A stretch of DNA of 64,000 nucleotides from Bog-756 sp963699055. GTDB lineage: Bacteria; Actinomycetota; Acidimicrobiia; Acidimicrobiales; RAAP-2. The position numbers were made by a program, and so were the translations under genes. The stretch covers positions 620,001 through 684,000 of the forward strand of contig CAVOTA010000001.1 in assembly GCA_963699055.1 (NCBI GenBank), written 5' to 3'. Shown here in pieces: positions 49,979 through 58,662 of this stretch; within the stretch, counting starts at the first letter, position 1, and the number at the start of each line of letters is the position of its first letter. The notes under the pieces were generated by a model, which did no database searches, was not told the origin of the DNA, and saw only the letters and a program-made list of their open reading frames with translations.

Positions 49979-52087
49979 TCAGCCGGTGATACCGGTCCCG
50001 AGGGGCCGCCGACCCGGCGTGGCCACCACGTGCACGCCGAGGATCGTGGCCCCGGGCGAAACCCGCCACACCAGGTAGTCCCCGATGCGGGGGTCCCCGG
50101 CCACGCGGACGGCCTGCACCCGGCCGGCCAGCCGCGCCAGGCCCGGCAGGTCCGGCGGGGCGATGAGGAGCACGTCGCCACCCACGCCGACCCGGACCGT
50201 CCGGCCCGACGCGTAGTAGAGCGACCCGAGCTGCTCGTTGTACTCGACGGCACCGGGGACGACCAGGGCCACCCGGTCGAGCGGCAGCGCCCACCCGGCA
50301 GTGCGGTAGAAGGCGGACCCCCCGTCGACCGAGTCGATCACCACCACGTCGCGGTCCGGCCGGACGTCGGGGGCGATGGCGGCGAGGGCCCGGTCGACGG
50401 CGTCGGCCGACCGGATGGCCGAACGGGTGTCGGGGTACGGGGCCTGGTAGCGCGCCTGGGTCAGCCACAGACCGTGCGACGTCTGGGACGCCGCCACCGG
50501 GAGGACACCCGTCCCGTCCAGGAAGCGGGCGGCGCCGAGCAGGGCGATTGCCGCCACGGCGAGCGAGGCCACCACGATCCACAGCCGTGCCCCCCACGTG
50601 GTGCGCTCCCGTCCCCCGCCGCGGCGTCGGGAGCGGCCGCCGGCGAGCGCGGCGGGCACGAGGAGGAGGGCGATGACCGACCCGGGGAGGTAGGCCAGCA
50701 GGTAGCCGGACTTGGCGAACTGGACCAGGGTCACGAGGGCGAGCGCCGGCACCACGGCGGCCACCAGGATGCTCGTGCGCGACTGGTACCAGGGCCGGGT
50801 CCAGGCCGGACGCCCGGCCGCCCCGCGACGGGGTCCGGTGGCGGTCGGCACCGTCAGGGCGCCGCCGGCCCGCACCGCACCGGCGGCGTCGGTCACCGGC
50901 GTCCGGGTGAGCGAGGCCCCGGGGGAGTGGGCGCGGTCGTCGTCGGACGGGGCGTTGACCCGTCCGACGACGGGAGGGCGTCGCACCAGGCGCACGAGCC
51001 CCCGGATCCCGAGGAGGCAGGCCGACAGGAGGGCGAGGGCCACCAGCGGGGCCAGGGCGACCGTCGTGTAGGCGGCGGCCGTCCCGAGGTTGGTGGACCC
51101 ACCGACGGCGTGGTCCAGCACCGAGGTGGCCCGGACGGCGCCGACGGTCTCGATCCTGGTGGCACGGGCCCACGCCGCCAGACCCCCGGGTTGGCTGAGC
51201 ACCATCGGAACGAACCACACGGCCAGGGCGGCGGCGCCGGACAGCACGGCCACCACGCCGTCGCGGATCCGCCGCACCGAGCCGACCACGGCGATGAGTG
51301 CGAGTAGGGCGAACGCCTGGAACGCCGACTGGCGGAATCCGGTGAGCAGACCGAGCGACACGAGGGCGGCGGCGCCGTGCCACGAGTGCGGCCGGGCCCG
51401 CCAGGCGAGGACGATGAGCAGGGGGGCGGCCAGCAGGTCGAACGAGTATGTGGTCACGATGGATCCGTCGAACCACGCGAAGGGCGAGGTGGCGACCAGC
51501 ACGCCGGCGGCCAGACCCACCCACCGACCGCCGAGGTCGCGACCGGCCACCACCGTCGTTCCCGCCGCGGCCGCGGACGCCAGGGCCGAGACCAGCACCA
51601 GGGACCCGACGGTTCCCGCCCCGGTGGCGTGGACCAGCCGGCCCGCCACCACGTAGAGGAAGTACCCCGGAGGTTGGGGGCGACCGTGGGTGACGTCGAA
51701 CCGGCTGACGGCCGCCGAGAACTGGGCGGAGTCCCAGTCGGTGGGCCCGGTGGCGGCCGTCAGGAGGCGTGCCGCCAGCGTGGCCACGGCGACGAGCCAT
51801 GGCAGCAGCAGGTCGACCAGGTCCAGTCCCACGGACCCGGCCCGGTCCGACGCCACCCGACCCGGGCGGGGACCGACGACCGTGCCCCGTTCGACGGGGA
51901 GTGGTTCGGGTGCGGTGTCCACGGCGGGGGCCGTCTCGTCGTCCGTGTCCCTCTCCGGCTTCGTGCGCCAGTCGGTGTCCCAGTCCGTCGTCCAGGCCCG
52001 GTCCCAGTCCGAGACCGTGGACGCGCCGGTGACCGTCGCCGTGTCGGGGATCGTGCCCCTACGTGGGGCGGTCCGGACCGGGGGCAT
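49979..52087 (-). CDS. Polytopic GT-C-like membrane protein (putative glycosyltransferase)
   Basis: A 702-residue membrane protein. A polar 85-residue N terminus with repeated Asp-Trp pairs (SDWDRAWTTDWDTDWR) precedes the first helix. The loop after it, TGPTDWDSAQFSAAVSRFDVTHGRPQPPGYFLYV, resembles the first extracytoplasmic loop of GT-C enzymes and DUF2723-like proteins, with acidic residues where catalysis would occur. About ten helices follow, then a soluble C-terminal region of about 180 residues. It may transfer a polyprenyl-linked sugar outside the membrane. No direct support for its substrate. It converges on the glycan operon and is probably leaderless. Confidence 0.6.
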   Translation of the reverse strand: MPPVRTAPRRGTIPDTATVTGASTVSDWDRAWTTDWDTDWRTKPERDTDDETAPAVDTAPEPLPVERGTVVGPRPGRVASDRAGSVGLDLVDLLLPWLVAVATLAARLLTAATGPTDWDSAQFSAAVSRFDVTHGRPQPPGYFLYVVAGRLVHATGAGTVGSLVLVSALASAAAAGTTVVAGRDLGGRWVGLAAGVLVATSPFAWFDGSIVTTYSFDLLAAPLLIVLAWRARPHSWHGAAALVSLGLLTGFRQSAFQAFALLALIAVVGSVRRIRDGVVAVLSGAAALAVWFVPMVLSQPGGLAAWARATRIETVGAVRATSVLDHAVGGSTNLGTAAAYTTVALAPLVALALLSACLLGIRGLVRLVRRPPVVGRVNAPSDDDRAHSPGASLTRTPVTDAAGAVRAGGALTVPTATGPRRGAAGRPAWTRPWYQSRTSILVAAVVPALALVTLVQFAKSGYLLAYLPGSVIALLLVPAALAGGRSRRRGGGRERTTWGARLWIVVASLAVAAIALLGAARFLDGTGVLPVAASQTSHGLWLTQARYQAPYPDTRSAIRSADAVDRALAAIAPDVRPDRDVVVIDSVDGGSAFYRTAGWALPLDRVALVVPGAVEYNEQLGSLYYASGRTVRVGVGGDVLLIAPPDLPGLARLAGRVQAVRVAGDPRIGDYLVWRVSPGATILGVHVVATPGRRPLGTGITG

Positions 52088-52092
52088 GTCTC

Positions 52093-52098
52093 AGGGTA
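52093..52098 (-). promoter_or_regulatory. -10 element, leaderless start of the GT-C-like gene
   Basis: Minus-strand TACCCT lies 5 nt before the ATG at 52087. Confidence 0.45.
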
Positions 52099-52301
52099 CC
52101 GAGTGGCACGACGGAATCCGGGTACCGTCCCGTCCGTGCGGGCCCCGAGCGCCCCCGACGGTGCTCCCGAGGGGTTCAGGAACGCGTCGGACCTGCCGAT
52201 AGCTCCCGGGAAGGGACCGGGGTGCATCGCGTCACGTGCCCGTCCGGGCGCGACGACCGGTGACGGCGGCAACAGGTCACGGGAGCGAAGTGAGGGGCAC
52301 C

Positions 52302-54590
52302 ATGCAGCAGGGCACGACGACAGGGGCCGCGGGGCGCACGCCGGGGGCCGGACGACGCCGGGGGCGTGGACGCCTTCGTCGGTTCGGCACGCGTGCCGTG
52401 GTCGCCGCCGCCGTGCTGGCCTGCGCCGCGCCGGTCGTCGCCACCGCGGACGCCGTACCGGCCCGGGCGACCGTGGCGCCCCGTCTGTCCGGCATCAACC
52501 TGGCCTGGCAGCAGGTACTGCCCGACGCCGGCAGCCCGATCGCCGAGAGCTCCCCGAACGTGGCCACCCTGGACGGTGGCGGGCCCGCCGTGGTCGTGGG
52601 TGACCGGGCGGGCAGTGTGTATGCGTTCCACCTATCGAACGGTTCGGGTGTGGCGGGATGGCCGGCACGGGTGGGCGCCCCGGTCGACTCCACGCCGTCG
52701 GTCAGTCCCGACGGCTCGGGCACGGACTTCGTCTACGTCGGCACCGGCAACGCCGCCCAGCCGCGGGTGGGCGGGTACGTGGGACTCAGCAACACCGGTG
52801 CCCAGATCTGGTACCGGCCGGCCACCGACCCCAACGCCAACTACGGGGTGCAGGCGTCACTGGCCGTAGGGCCCCTCGAGGGGGTCCAGGCCGTCGTCGC
52901 CCCGTCGCTCGGCCAGAACGCCTACGCACTCGATGCCGGGACCGGCGCCGACCTCCCGGGCTGGCCGTTCTTCACCGCGGACAGCGGGTTCACCACGCCG
53001 TCACTGGCCGATCTGTACGGCAACGGCCAGACCGAGGTCGTCCAGGGAGGTGACTCGACCGCCGGCAACGCCATGGGGCAGCAGTACAGCAACGGTGGAC
53101 ACCTGCGGGTGCTGGGCGCCGGCGGCAACCTGCTGTGCGACTACGACACCAACCAGACGGTCGACTCCTCCACGGCGGTCGGCAACTTCCTCGGCGGCGG
53201 GGGCACCGGCATCGCCTTCGGCACCGGCTCCTACTGGCCCGGTGCCCCCGACACGGACACGCTGTTCGCCTCCGACACCCACTGCAACATCGTGTGGCGG
53301 GACAACCTGGGTGGGAACACGATCTCGAGCCCGGCCATCGGTGATGTCCTCGGGAACGGGTCCGAGCAGGTCGTCGAAGGCGCGGACACCGGTTCGGGCG
53401 GCCTGGTGTGGGCGCTGAACGGCTCCAGCGGGGCGGCGCTGCCCGGCTGGCCGGTCGCCACCCCGGGCCGGGTCATCGGCGGGGTGGTGCTGGCCGACCT
53501 GACCGGTGGCGGCTACAACGACGTCCTCGTCCCGACCACGTCGGGGCTCGAGATCTTCGACGGCCGGTCCGCCCAACTCGTCGCCACACTGGGGGCCGGA
53601 GCCGTCGCCCTGCAGAACTCGCCCCTGGTGACCGTCGACCCCGACGGCTCGATCGGGATCACCATCGCCGGATACGGCGCCGGCAACGAGGGCGTCATCC
53701 AGCACTACGTCCTGGCCGACCCGGGCGGCCACGGCCTGGGGCTCCGCTCGTGGCCGATGTTCCACCACGATCCGCAGCTGACCGGCTGGCTGGACGCCGC
53801 CGCACCCGGCCACCTCAATTCGCCCATCGTGGCCATGGCCGCCACCCCGGACGGAAAGGGGTACTGGAACGTGGCCGCCGACGGTGGTGTCTTCGCCTTC
53901 GGTGACGCCGCCTTCCACGGCTCCATGGGAGGTCAGCCGCTGGTCCGGCCCATCGTGGGCATGGCGACCACCCCGGACGGCAAGGGCTACTGGGAGGTGG
54001 CGTCCGACGGGGGCATCTTCGCCTTCGGCGACGCCGGGTTCCACGGCTCCATGGGCGGTCAACCCCTGACCAGTCCCGTGGTCGGCATCGCCTCGACTCC
54101 GGACGGCAGGGGCTACTGGGAGGTGGCCGCCGACGGAGGGATCTTCGCCTTCGGTGACGCCGCGTTCTACGGCTCGACCGGGAGCCTCAGGCTCAACCAG
54201 CCGGTGGTGTCGATGACACACACCGCCGACGGCCACGGCTACTGGCTGGTGGCGTCCGACGGGGGCATCTTCGCCTTCGGCGACGCCGCCTTCCACGGCT
54301 CCATGGGCGGCCAGCACCTCAACCGGCCGATCGTCGCCATGGCGGCCAACGGGTCGCAGGGCTACTGGGAGGTGGCCGCCGACGGCGGTGTGTTCAGCTT
54401 CGGCTCGGCCCCGTTCTGGGGCTCGACCGGCGATCTGAGCCTCGTCCTCCCGATCGTGGGGACGGCGGTGGCGGCGCACGGTGGCGGCTACTGGATGGTG
54501 GCCGCCGACGGAGGGCTGTTCGCCTTCGGCTCGGCCGGCTTCTACGGGTCGATGCCGCAGGTGCTGGCGGCTCCTGTGGGCGCCGACTGA
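52302..54590 (+). CDS. Secreted protein with FG-GAP-like region and six GYW repeats
   Basis: A 762-residue exported protein. An Arg-rich N terminus and AVVAAAVLACAAPVVATADA form a signal peptide. Residues of about 60-510 look like an FG-GAP/VCBS-type beta-propeller (repeated Asp/Gly-rich strands such as VVGDRAGSVYAFHLSNG, LADLYGNGQTEVVQGGD). From about 53859 six repeats of roughly 42 residues follow, each with GYWxVAxDGGxFAFGDAxFxGS; six such units could close a second propeller. The same module ends the next gene. ATG 52302 has GAGGGG upstream. Function is unknown; a role at the cell surface is likely. Confidence 0.75.
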   Translation: MQQGTTTGAAGRTPGAGRRRGRGRLRRFGTRAVVAAAVLACAAPVVATADAVPARATVAPRLSGINLAWQQVLPDAGSPIAESSPNVATLDGGGPAVVVGDRAGSVYAFHLSNGSGVAGWPARVGAPVDSTPSVSPDGSGTDFVYVGTGNAAQPRVGGYVGLSNTGAQIWYRPATDPNANYGVQASLAVGPLEGVQAVVAPSLGQNAYALDAGTGADLPGWPFFTADSGFTTPSLADLYGNGQTEVVQGGDSTAGNAMGQQYSNGGHLRVLGAGGNLLCDYDTNQTVDSSTAVGNFLGGGGTGIAFGTGSYWPGAPDTDTLFASDTHCNIVWRDNLGGNTISSPAIGDVLGNGSEQVVEGADTGSGGLVWALNGSSGAALPGWPVATPGRVIGGVVLADLTGGGYNDVLVPTTSGLEIFDGRSAQLVATLGAGAVALQNSPLVTVDPDGSIGITIAGYGAGNEGVIQHYVLADPGGHGLGLRSWPMFHHDPQLTGWLDAAAPGHLNSPIVAMAATPDGKGYWNVAADGGVFAFGDAAFHGSMGGQPLVRPIVGMATTPDGKGYWEVASDGGIFAFGDAGFHGSMGGQPLTSPVVGIASTPDGRGYWEVAADGGIFAFGDAAFYGSTGSLRLNQPVVSMTHTADGHGYWLVASDGGIFAFGDAAFHGSMGGQHLNRPIVAMAANGSQGYWEVAADGGVFSFGSAPFWGSTGDLSLVLPIVGTAVAAHGGGYWMVAADGGLFAFGSAGFYGSMPQVLAAPVGAD

Positions 54591-54679
54591 CCCCGTGAAC
54601 CCGGGATCGGACCCACCGCGTCCGGCCCCGGGGTGCACCGTCCTCGGGGGGTGTCCACCGGAGGCGGTGGTGGCGGTCG

Positions 54680-54685
54680 TATCGT
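54680..54685 (+). promoter_or_regulatory. -10 element, leaderless start of the SpoIID-domain gene
   Basis: TATCGT lies 8 nt before the GTG at 54694, with no Shine-Dalgarno. Confidence 0.45.
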
Positions 54686-54693
54686 GGACGAGC

Positions 54694-56757
54694 GTGTCGG
54701 TACGGCGAACGAGGGCGTCCAGGAGTGACCGGTCGCGCCGGCGATCGCACCGGGGCCCCGTCGGGTGCCTGCTCCTGGCCGCGGCCGTCACCGCCGCCCC
54801 GCTCGCCGGGGTGGTCGCCGCGTCAGGGGTGGCCCAGGCCTACCCGGCGACGGACATCACGCTCGTGGGCCACGGCTACGGCCACGGACGGGGGATGGGG
54901 CAGTGGGGCGCCTTCGGCTACGCCTATACGGGCTGGTCGTGGCAGCAGATCGTGGAGCACTACTACTCGACGGCGGCGCCGGCGCTGACCACCCCGCAGC
55001 AGGAGGGACTCGGTGTCCGCGTGGCGCTCACCGAGAACGACGGCAACGACGTGATCGTCACCTCCGACAGCCCCTATGCGGTGGCCGGGCATGCGGTGGG
55101 GGCGGGGCAGGCGGTGTGGATGCACCAGACGGGCGCCACGTGGACCCTGTCCCTGGGTGCCGGGTGCGGGGGCCCGACGTGGACCCCGTTCGCCACCGGG
55201 GTCACGAACCCGACGGCGGTGCCGGACACGAACTCGACGATCGGCGCCGCCGACTCGGCCCAGCTGGCCATGCAGTTGTGCCAGGGCGGGGGCAACCTGT
55301 CGGTGCGCGGCTCGCTCGAGGCGGTGGTCAACTCCGACGGTGCCGCCCGGACCGTCAACTACCTGCCGTTGGAGGAGTACGTGGCCGGCGTGGTGCCCAA
55401 CGAGTCGCCGGCCTACTGGGGGACGCTCGGCGGGTCCGGAGCCCAGGGCCAGGCCCGTGGCTACCAGGAGCTCGAGGCCCAGGCGGTGGCGGTCCGGTCC
55501 TATGTGATGGCCGCCCTCGGGAGCTACGGCGGCTACGCCGACACGTGCGACCTGACCTGCCAGACCTACCGGGGGCTGGCGAACGAGAGCCCGCTCACCG
55601 ACGCAGCCACCCTCGCCACCCTCGGCTACGTCATGGAGTCGGGCGGCAACGGGGTCCCGTTGACGACCGAGTACTCGTCGTCGACCGGCGGGTACACGGC
55701 ACCGGGAACCTTCCCGGCCGTCCCCGACGCCGGGGACGCCGTCTGTCCGCCGGGCGTCGACGGGGCGTGCAACACGAACCACACGTGGACGGCCTCGATC
55801 CCGGTGGCCTCGGTCGACGCCGCCTGGCCCCAGATCGGTTCGCTCGAGTCGGTGACGGTCACCGCCCGCAACGGCTACGGGGACTGGGGGGGTCGGGTCG
55901 ACTCGTTGACGCTGCGGGGATCGAGCGGCAGCCTCGTGCTGACCGGCGACCAGTTCGCGGCCGGACTGGGGCTCCTCTCCGACTGGTTCACGCTGGCCAA
56001 CGCGCTGCCCGCTCCGGCCGTGTCGGTCGCCGCCACCCCCGACGCCAAGGGGTACTGGCTCGATGCCGGCGACGGCTCGGTCGTGGGCTTCGGCGACGCC
56101 GCCTACCTGGGCTCGATGGGTGGCCAGCCGCTGGCGCGACCGGTGGTCGGCATGTCCTCGACGTCCGACGGCAAGGGGTACTGGGAGGTCGCCTCCGACG
56201 GTGGGATCTTCTCCTTCGGCGACGCCGGGTTCCACGGCTCGGCCGGGGCGATCCACCTCAACCAGCCCATCGTGGGCATGAGCCGGACCCCGAGCGGCGA
56301 GGGCTACTGGCTGGTGGCGGCCGACGGCGGCATCTTCGCCTTCGGCGACGCCGGCTTCTACGGGTCCACCGGCTCCATCCATCTCGATCAGCCGATCGTC
56401 GGGATGTCGCCCACCCCCGACGGCCACGGCTACTGGCTGGTGGCGGCCGACGGCGGCATCTTCGCCTTCGGGGACGCCCACTTCTACGGCTCGATGGGCG
56501 GGATCCCGCTGAACCGGCCGATCGTCGGCATGGCGTCCGCCCCGGCGGGAACGGGTTACTGGCTGGTCGCCTCGGACGGCGGCATCTTCAGCTTCGGGAC
56601 CTCGACCTTCCACGGCTCGGCCGGCGGCACGCCGCTGGTGGCACCGATCGTCGGGATGGCACGGTCGGCCGACGGCGGCGGCTACTGGCTCGCCGCGGCG
56701 GACGGTGGGATCTTCACGTACGGCGACGCCGTCTACTACGGCTCCGGGGCGATCTGA
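54694..56757 (+). CDS. Secreted SpoIID/LytB-domain protein with six GYW repeats
   Basis: A 687-residue exported protein. A basic N terminus and GCLLLAAAVTAAPLAGVVAA make the signal peptide. The SpoIID-type domain follows: GHGYGHGRGMGQWGAFGYAY, LEEYVAGVVPNESPAYWG, LEAQAVAVRSYVMAAL and CDLTCQTYRGL are all characteristic of SpoIID/LytB proteins, which in sporulators cut glycan strands of peptidoglycan. No sporulation genes are seen, so it is probably a wall-remodelling protein. From about residue 450 come six GYWxVAxDGGIFxFGDA repeats matching those of the preceding gene. Start GTG 54694 rests on the leaderless promoter and signal peptide. Confidence 0.82.
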   Translation: MSVRRTRASRSDRSRRRSHRGPVGCLLLAAAVTAAPLAGVVAASGVAQAYPATDITLVGHGYGHGRGMGQWGAFGYAYTGWSWQQIVEHYYSTAAPALTTPQQEGLGVRVALTENDGNDVIVTSDSPYAVAGHAVGAGQAVWMHQTGATWTLSLGAGCGGPTWTPFATGVTNPTAVPDTNSTIGAADSAQLAMQLCQGGGNLSVRGSLEAVVNSDGAARTVNYLPLEEYVAGVVPNESPAYWGTLGGSGAQGQARGYQELEAQAVAVRSYVMAALGSYGGYADTCDLTCQTYRGLANESPLTDAATLATLGYVMESGGNGVPLTTEYSSSTGGYTAPGTFPAVPDAGDAVCPPGVDGACNTNHTWTASIPVASVDAAWPQIGSLESVTVTARNGYGDWGGRVDSLTLRGSSGSLVLTGDQFAAGLGLLSDWFTLANALPAPAVSVAATPDAKGYWLDAGDGSVVGFGDAAYLGSMGGQPLARPVVGMSSTSDGKGYWEVASDGGIFSFGDAGFHGSAGAIHLNQPIVGMSRTPSGEGYWLVAADGGIFAFGDAGFYGSTGSIHLDQPIVGMSPTPDGHGYWLVAADGGIFAFGDAHFYGSMGGIPLNRPIVGMASAPAGTGYWLVASDGGIFSFGTSTFHGSAGGTPLVAPIVGMARSADGGGYWLAAADGGIFTYGDAVYYGSGAI

Positions 56758-56769
56758 GGCCCGCCGGTG

Positions 56770-56791
56770 CCCGGGCCGCGGCCCGCCCGGG
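56770..56791. terminator. Hairpin between convergent SpoIID and beta-helix genes
   Basis: CCCGGGC (56770-56776) and GCCCGGG (56785-56791) can pair; a competing 14-bp palindrome CGGGCCGCGGCCCG lies within. No U tract. Confidence 0.4.
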
Positions 56792-56802
56792 TGGGCGCGG
56801 TC

Positions 56803-58323
56803 TCAGCCGAGGAAGCGCACCCGGGCGGGCGCGGTCGCCGTGCCCATCGGGCTCTGGATCGGGGAGTCCACGAAGGACAGCGACCCTCCGCCCTCGACGT
56901 CCCACACCGGCTCCTTGATGCCGATGGTGCCCGGCATCCGGTCGATGGCGACCCCGGTGAAGGTCAGCGACCCGCCGTTCTGGCGGATGCACGGCTGGGG
57001 GTCGTGCCGCTTGCAGGTGAGGGTGCCGCCGGAGAACCGGATCGGCGCCTCGCTGTTGGGGCTCCCGAGCGACACGTGGTGGAAGCCGGTGCAGTCGTTC
57101 ACCGTGATCGGCCCCGTGAAGTACTCGATCAGGTTGAACCCGTGGTCGTCGGTGCAGTTGGAGATGGTGACGTCGCCCGACCCGAGTCCGGGCAGGTCGG
57201 ACTCGAAATCGAAGCCGGAGTCCGCGGGACTCACCACGTTCACGCCGTCGAGCACCGAGGACGCCACCTCGGCCAGCGTGACACCCTGGCGTCCGGCATT
57301 GTCGGTGGTGTAGCCGTCGACGGTCAGTCCGGTCACCGGGGTCCGGATGTGGTTGGTCAGGTCGGCCACGAGCTCGAGGCCGTCGCCGAAGGTGTTGCGG
57401 GCGGTGATCCCGGCGAGGGTCACGTCGAGCGACGACTCCACCTTGACGCCGGCCTCGCCGACCAGCTGGGCGTGGTAGACGCCCGCGGTGTTGGCGCCCA
57501 GCACGCTGACGTCGCGCACGGTCACGTCCGCCGTGTCCTTGATCAGGATGATCGGCTTCAGCGGGTCGTGGACCGATCCCGGCTGGCGTTCCGTGGTCGG
57601 GTCGTAGAAGGTCCCCCCGACGATCGTGATGGGGTGCTCGACGAGGATGCCGACGGGCACCAGGTAGCACGCCGTGCTCGACGAGGTGAAGGTGGATCCG
57701 GCCGGCAGCGAGTCCAGGTAGGTCTGGAGGCCCGGGGTGGCCGGGACGCTGCACGTCGAGTCGAACGCCGCCGGTGCGATGCCCGGGGGCGGTGCGTCGC
57801 CCGGCGGCGGCACGGTCGTGGTCGTCGTGGTCGTCGTGGTCGGCACCGTCGTCGTGGTGGACGTCGGGACGGTGGTCGTGGTGGTGGTGGTGGTGGTGGT
57901 GGACCGGGGTGACGTCCTGCCGGCGGTCGGCGTCCTCGTCGGCGTGGTGGTCGGCGTCGATGTCGAGGTCGTCGTCGGGGACACCGTGGTGGTCGTGGTG
58001 GAGGTCTCGGTACCGGGACCGGTGGCGACGGTGGTGGTCGAGGTCGTGGTCGACCGGGGACGTGTGGTGGTGGTGACGGTCGTGGTCGGGGTGACGACGG
58101 TGGTCGTACTCGTCGTCGGCGCCGTCACGGGTGGACGGCGCACCGGAGCCGCCGAGGCCGAGCCCTGGACCGCCGTGGCCCCGAGCCCGATGACGACGAC
58201 GGCAGCCACTGCGGCCGTCCCGGCCACCCGCCGACCCGGACGCACCCTGCCCGCCGTCCGGTCGCCGGTCGGAGGGCGCGACCGCTCTGGCCTCCGAATT
58301 CTCGTGCCCTGCCCCTGGCGCAT
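56803..58323 (-). CDS. Secreted right-handed beta-helix protein with Thr-rich linker, under a c-di-GMP riboswitch
   Basis: A 506-residue exported protein. A basic N terminus and VAGTAAVAAVVVIGLGATAV form the signal or anchor. Residues of about 70-180 are a low-complexity Thr/Pro/Val linker with runs of Thr. The rest reads as a right-handed parallel beta-helix (pectate-lyase-like fold) with turns such as HPITIVGGTFYDP, DVTVRDVSVLGANTAGVYH, SLDVTLAGITARNTFGDGLEL and GDVTISNCTDDHGFNLIEY. Such folds bind or cleave polysaccharide; catalytic residues are not obvious. ATG 58323 follows GGAGG; a c-di-GMP-I riboswitch-like RNA lies 59 nt upstream, suggesting a surface or matrix role tied to lifestyle switching. 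Confidence 0.78.
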   Translation of the reverse strand: MRQGQGTRIRRPERSRPPTGDRTAGRVRPGRRVAGTAAVAAVVVIGLGATAVQGSASAAPVRRPPVTAPTTSTTTVVTPTTTVTTTTRPRSTTTSTTTVATGPGTETSTTTTTVSPTTTSTSTPTTTPTRTPTAGRTSPRSTTTTTTTTTTVPTSTTTTVPTTTTTTTTTVPPPGDAPPPGIAPAAFDSTCSVPATPGLQTYLDSLPAGSTFTSSSTACYLVPVGILVEHPITIVGGTFYDPTTERQPGSVHDPLKPIILIKDTADVTVRDVSVLGANTAGVYHAQLVGEAGVKVESSLDVTLAGITARNTFGDGLELVADLTNHIRTPVTGLTVDGYTTDNAGRQGVTLAEVASSVLDGVNVVSPADSGFDFESDLPGLGSGDVTISNCTDDHGFNLIEYFTGPITVNDCTGFHHVSLGSPNSEAPIRFSGGTLTCKRHDPQPCIRQNGGSLTFTGVAIDRMPGTIGIKEPVWDVEGGGSLSFVDSPIQSPMGTATAPARVRFLG

Positions 58324-58381
58324 CCTGCTCCTCCGTCCACCTCCACCAAGGTCGGAGTCGCGCGGCAGGCCACGATGAGGT

Positions 58382-58468
58382 GCCTGCGCTGGCAACCCGG
58401 CTGACTCGGGGAGTCCCGTGGCTTTGCGTCGCCTCCTCGCGGAGGGTTTGCCTTTTCGTCCTGCAGGC
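58382..58468 (-). promoter_or_regulatory. Cyclic di-GMP-I riboswitch (GEMM-I)
   Basis: The minus strand from 58468 to 58382 shows the class hallmarks in order: GGCAAACC, a CCTCC-GCGA-GGAGG hairpin with a GNRA tetraloop (P2), GACGCAAAGCCACGGG, a GACTC/GAGTC hairpin (P3), and CAGCCGGGTTGCC. P1 closes the element by pairing GCCTGC (58468-58463) with GCAGGC (58387-58382). It lies in the 339-nt gap 58324-58662, 59 nt before the beta-helix gene start and downstream of a matched promoter. Recognition is by eye from the known consensus. Class is quite certain; on or off behaviour is not. Confidence 0.9.
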
Positions 58469-58500
58469 TCCGTGGTGATCGTGTCCGGGGCCTCGGAACA

Positions 58501-58529
58501 AGCGTACTCCCGGTGCCTAAATACTGCAA
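58501..58529 (-). promoter_or_regulatory. Promoter of the riboswitch and beta-helix transcript
   Basis: Minus strand: -35 TTGCAG (58529-58524), 17-nt spacer, -10 TACGCT (58506-58501). Transcription should begin near 58494, about 25 nt before P1 of the riboswitch. The surrounding 58505-58565 is the most AT-rich patch noticed in the window. Confidence 0.55.
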
Positions 58530-58648
58530 TGAGTAGTGATGAAAACGCACAAAGTGAGGTAATTGGTCCCATCCCGGCACGGTCGGACGACCCGAGGGGC
58601 AGCGGGACCCCAACCGCGGGGATCATCGAAGGCGGCAGGTGGGCCACC

Positions 58649-58654
58649 TAGTCT
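58649..58654 (+). promoter_or_regulatory. -10 element, leaderless start of the pseudokinase-UPF0104 gene
   Basis: TAGTCT lies 8 nt before the ATG at 58663, with no Shine-Dalgarno. Confidence 0.5.
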
Positions 58655-58662
58655 CGGGCGCA

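Noticed and set aside
52100..52301. c-di-AMP (ydaO-type) or other riboswitch before the secreted GYW-repeat gene
   Set aside because: The leader is long and GC-rich, but I could not find the conserved sequence blocks of any class I know.
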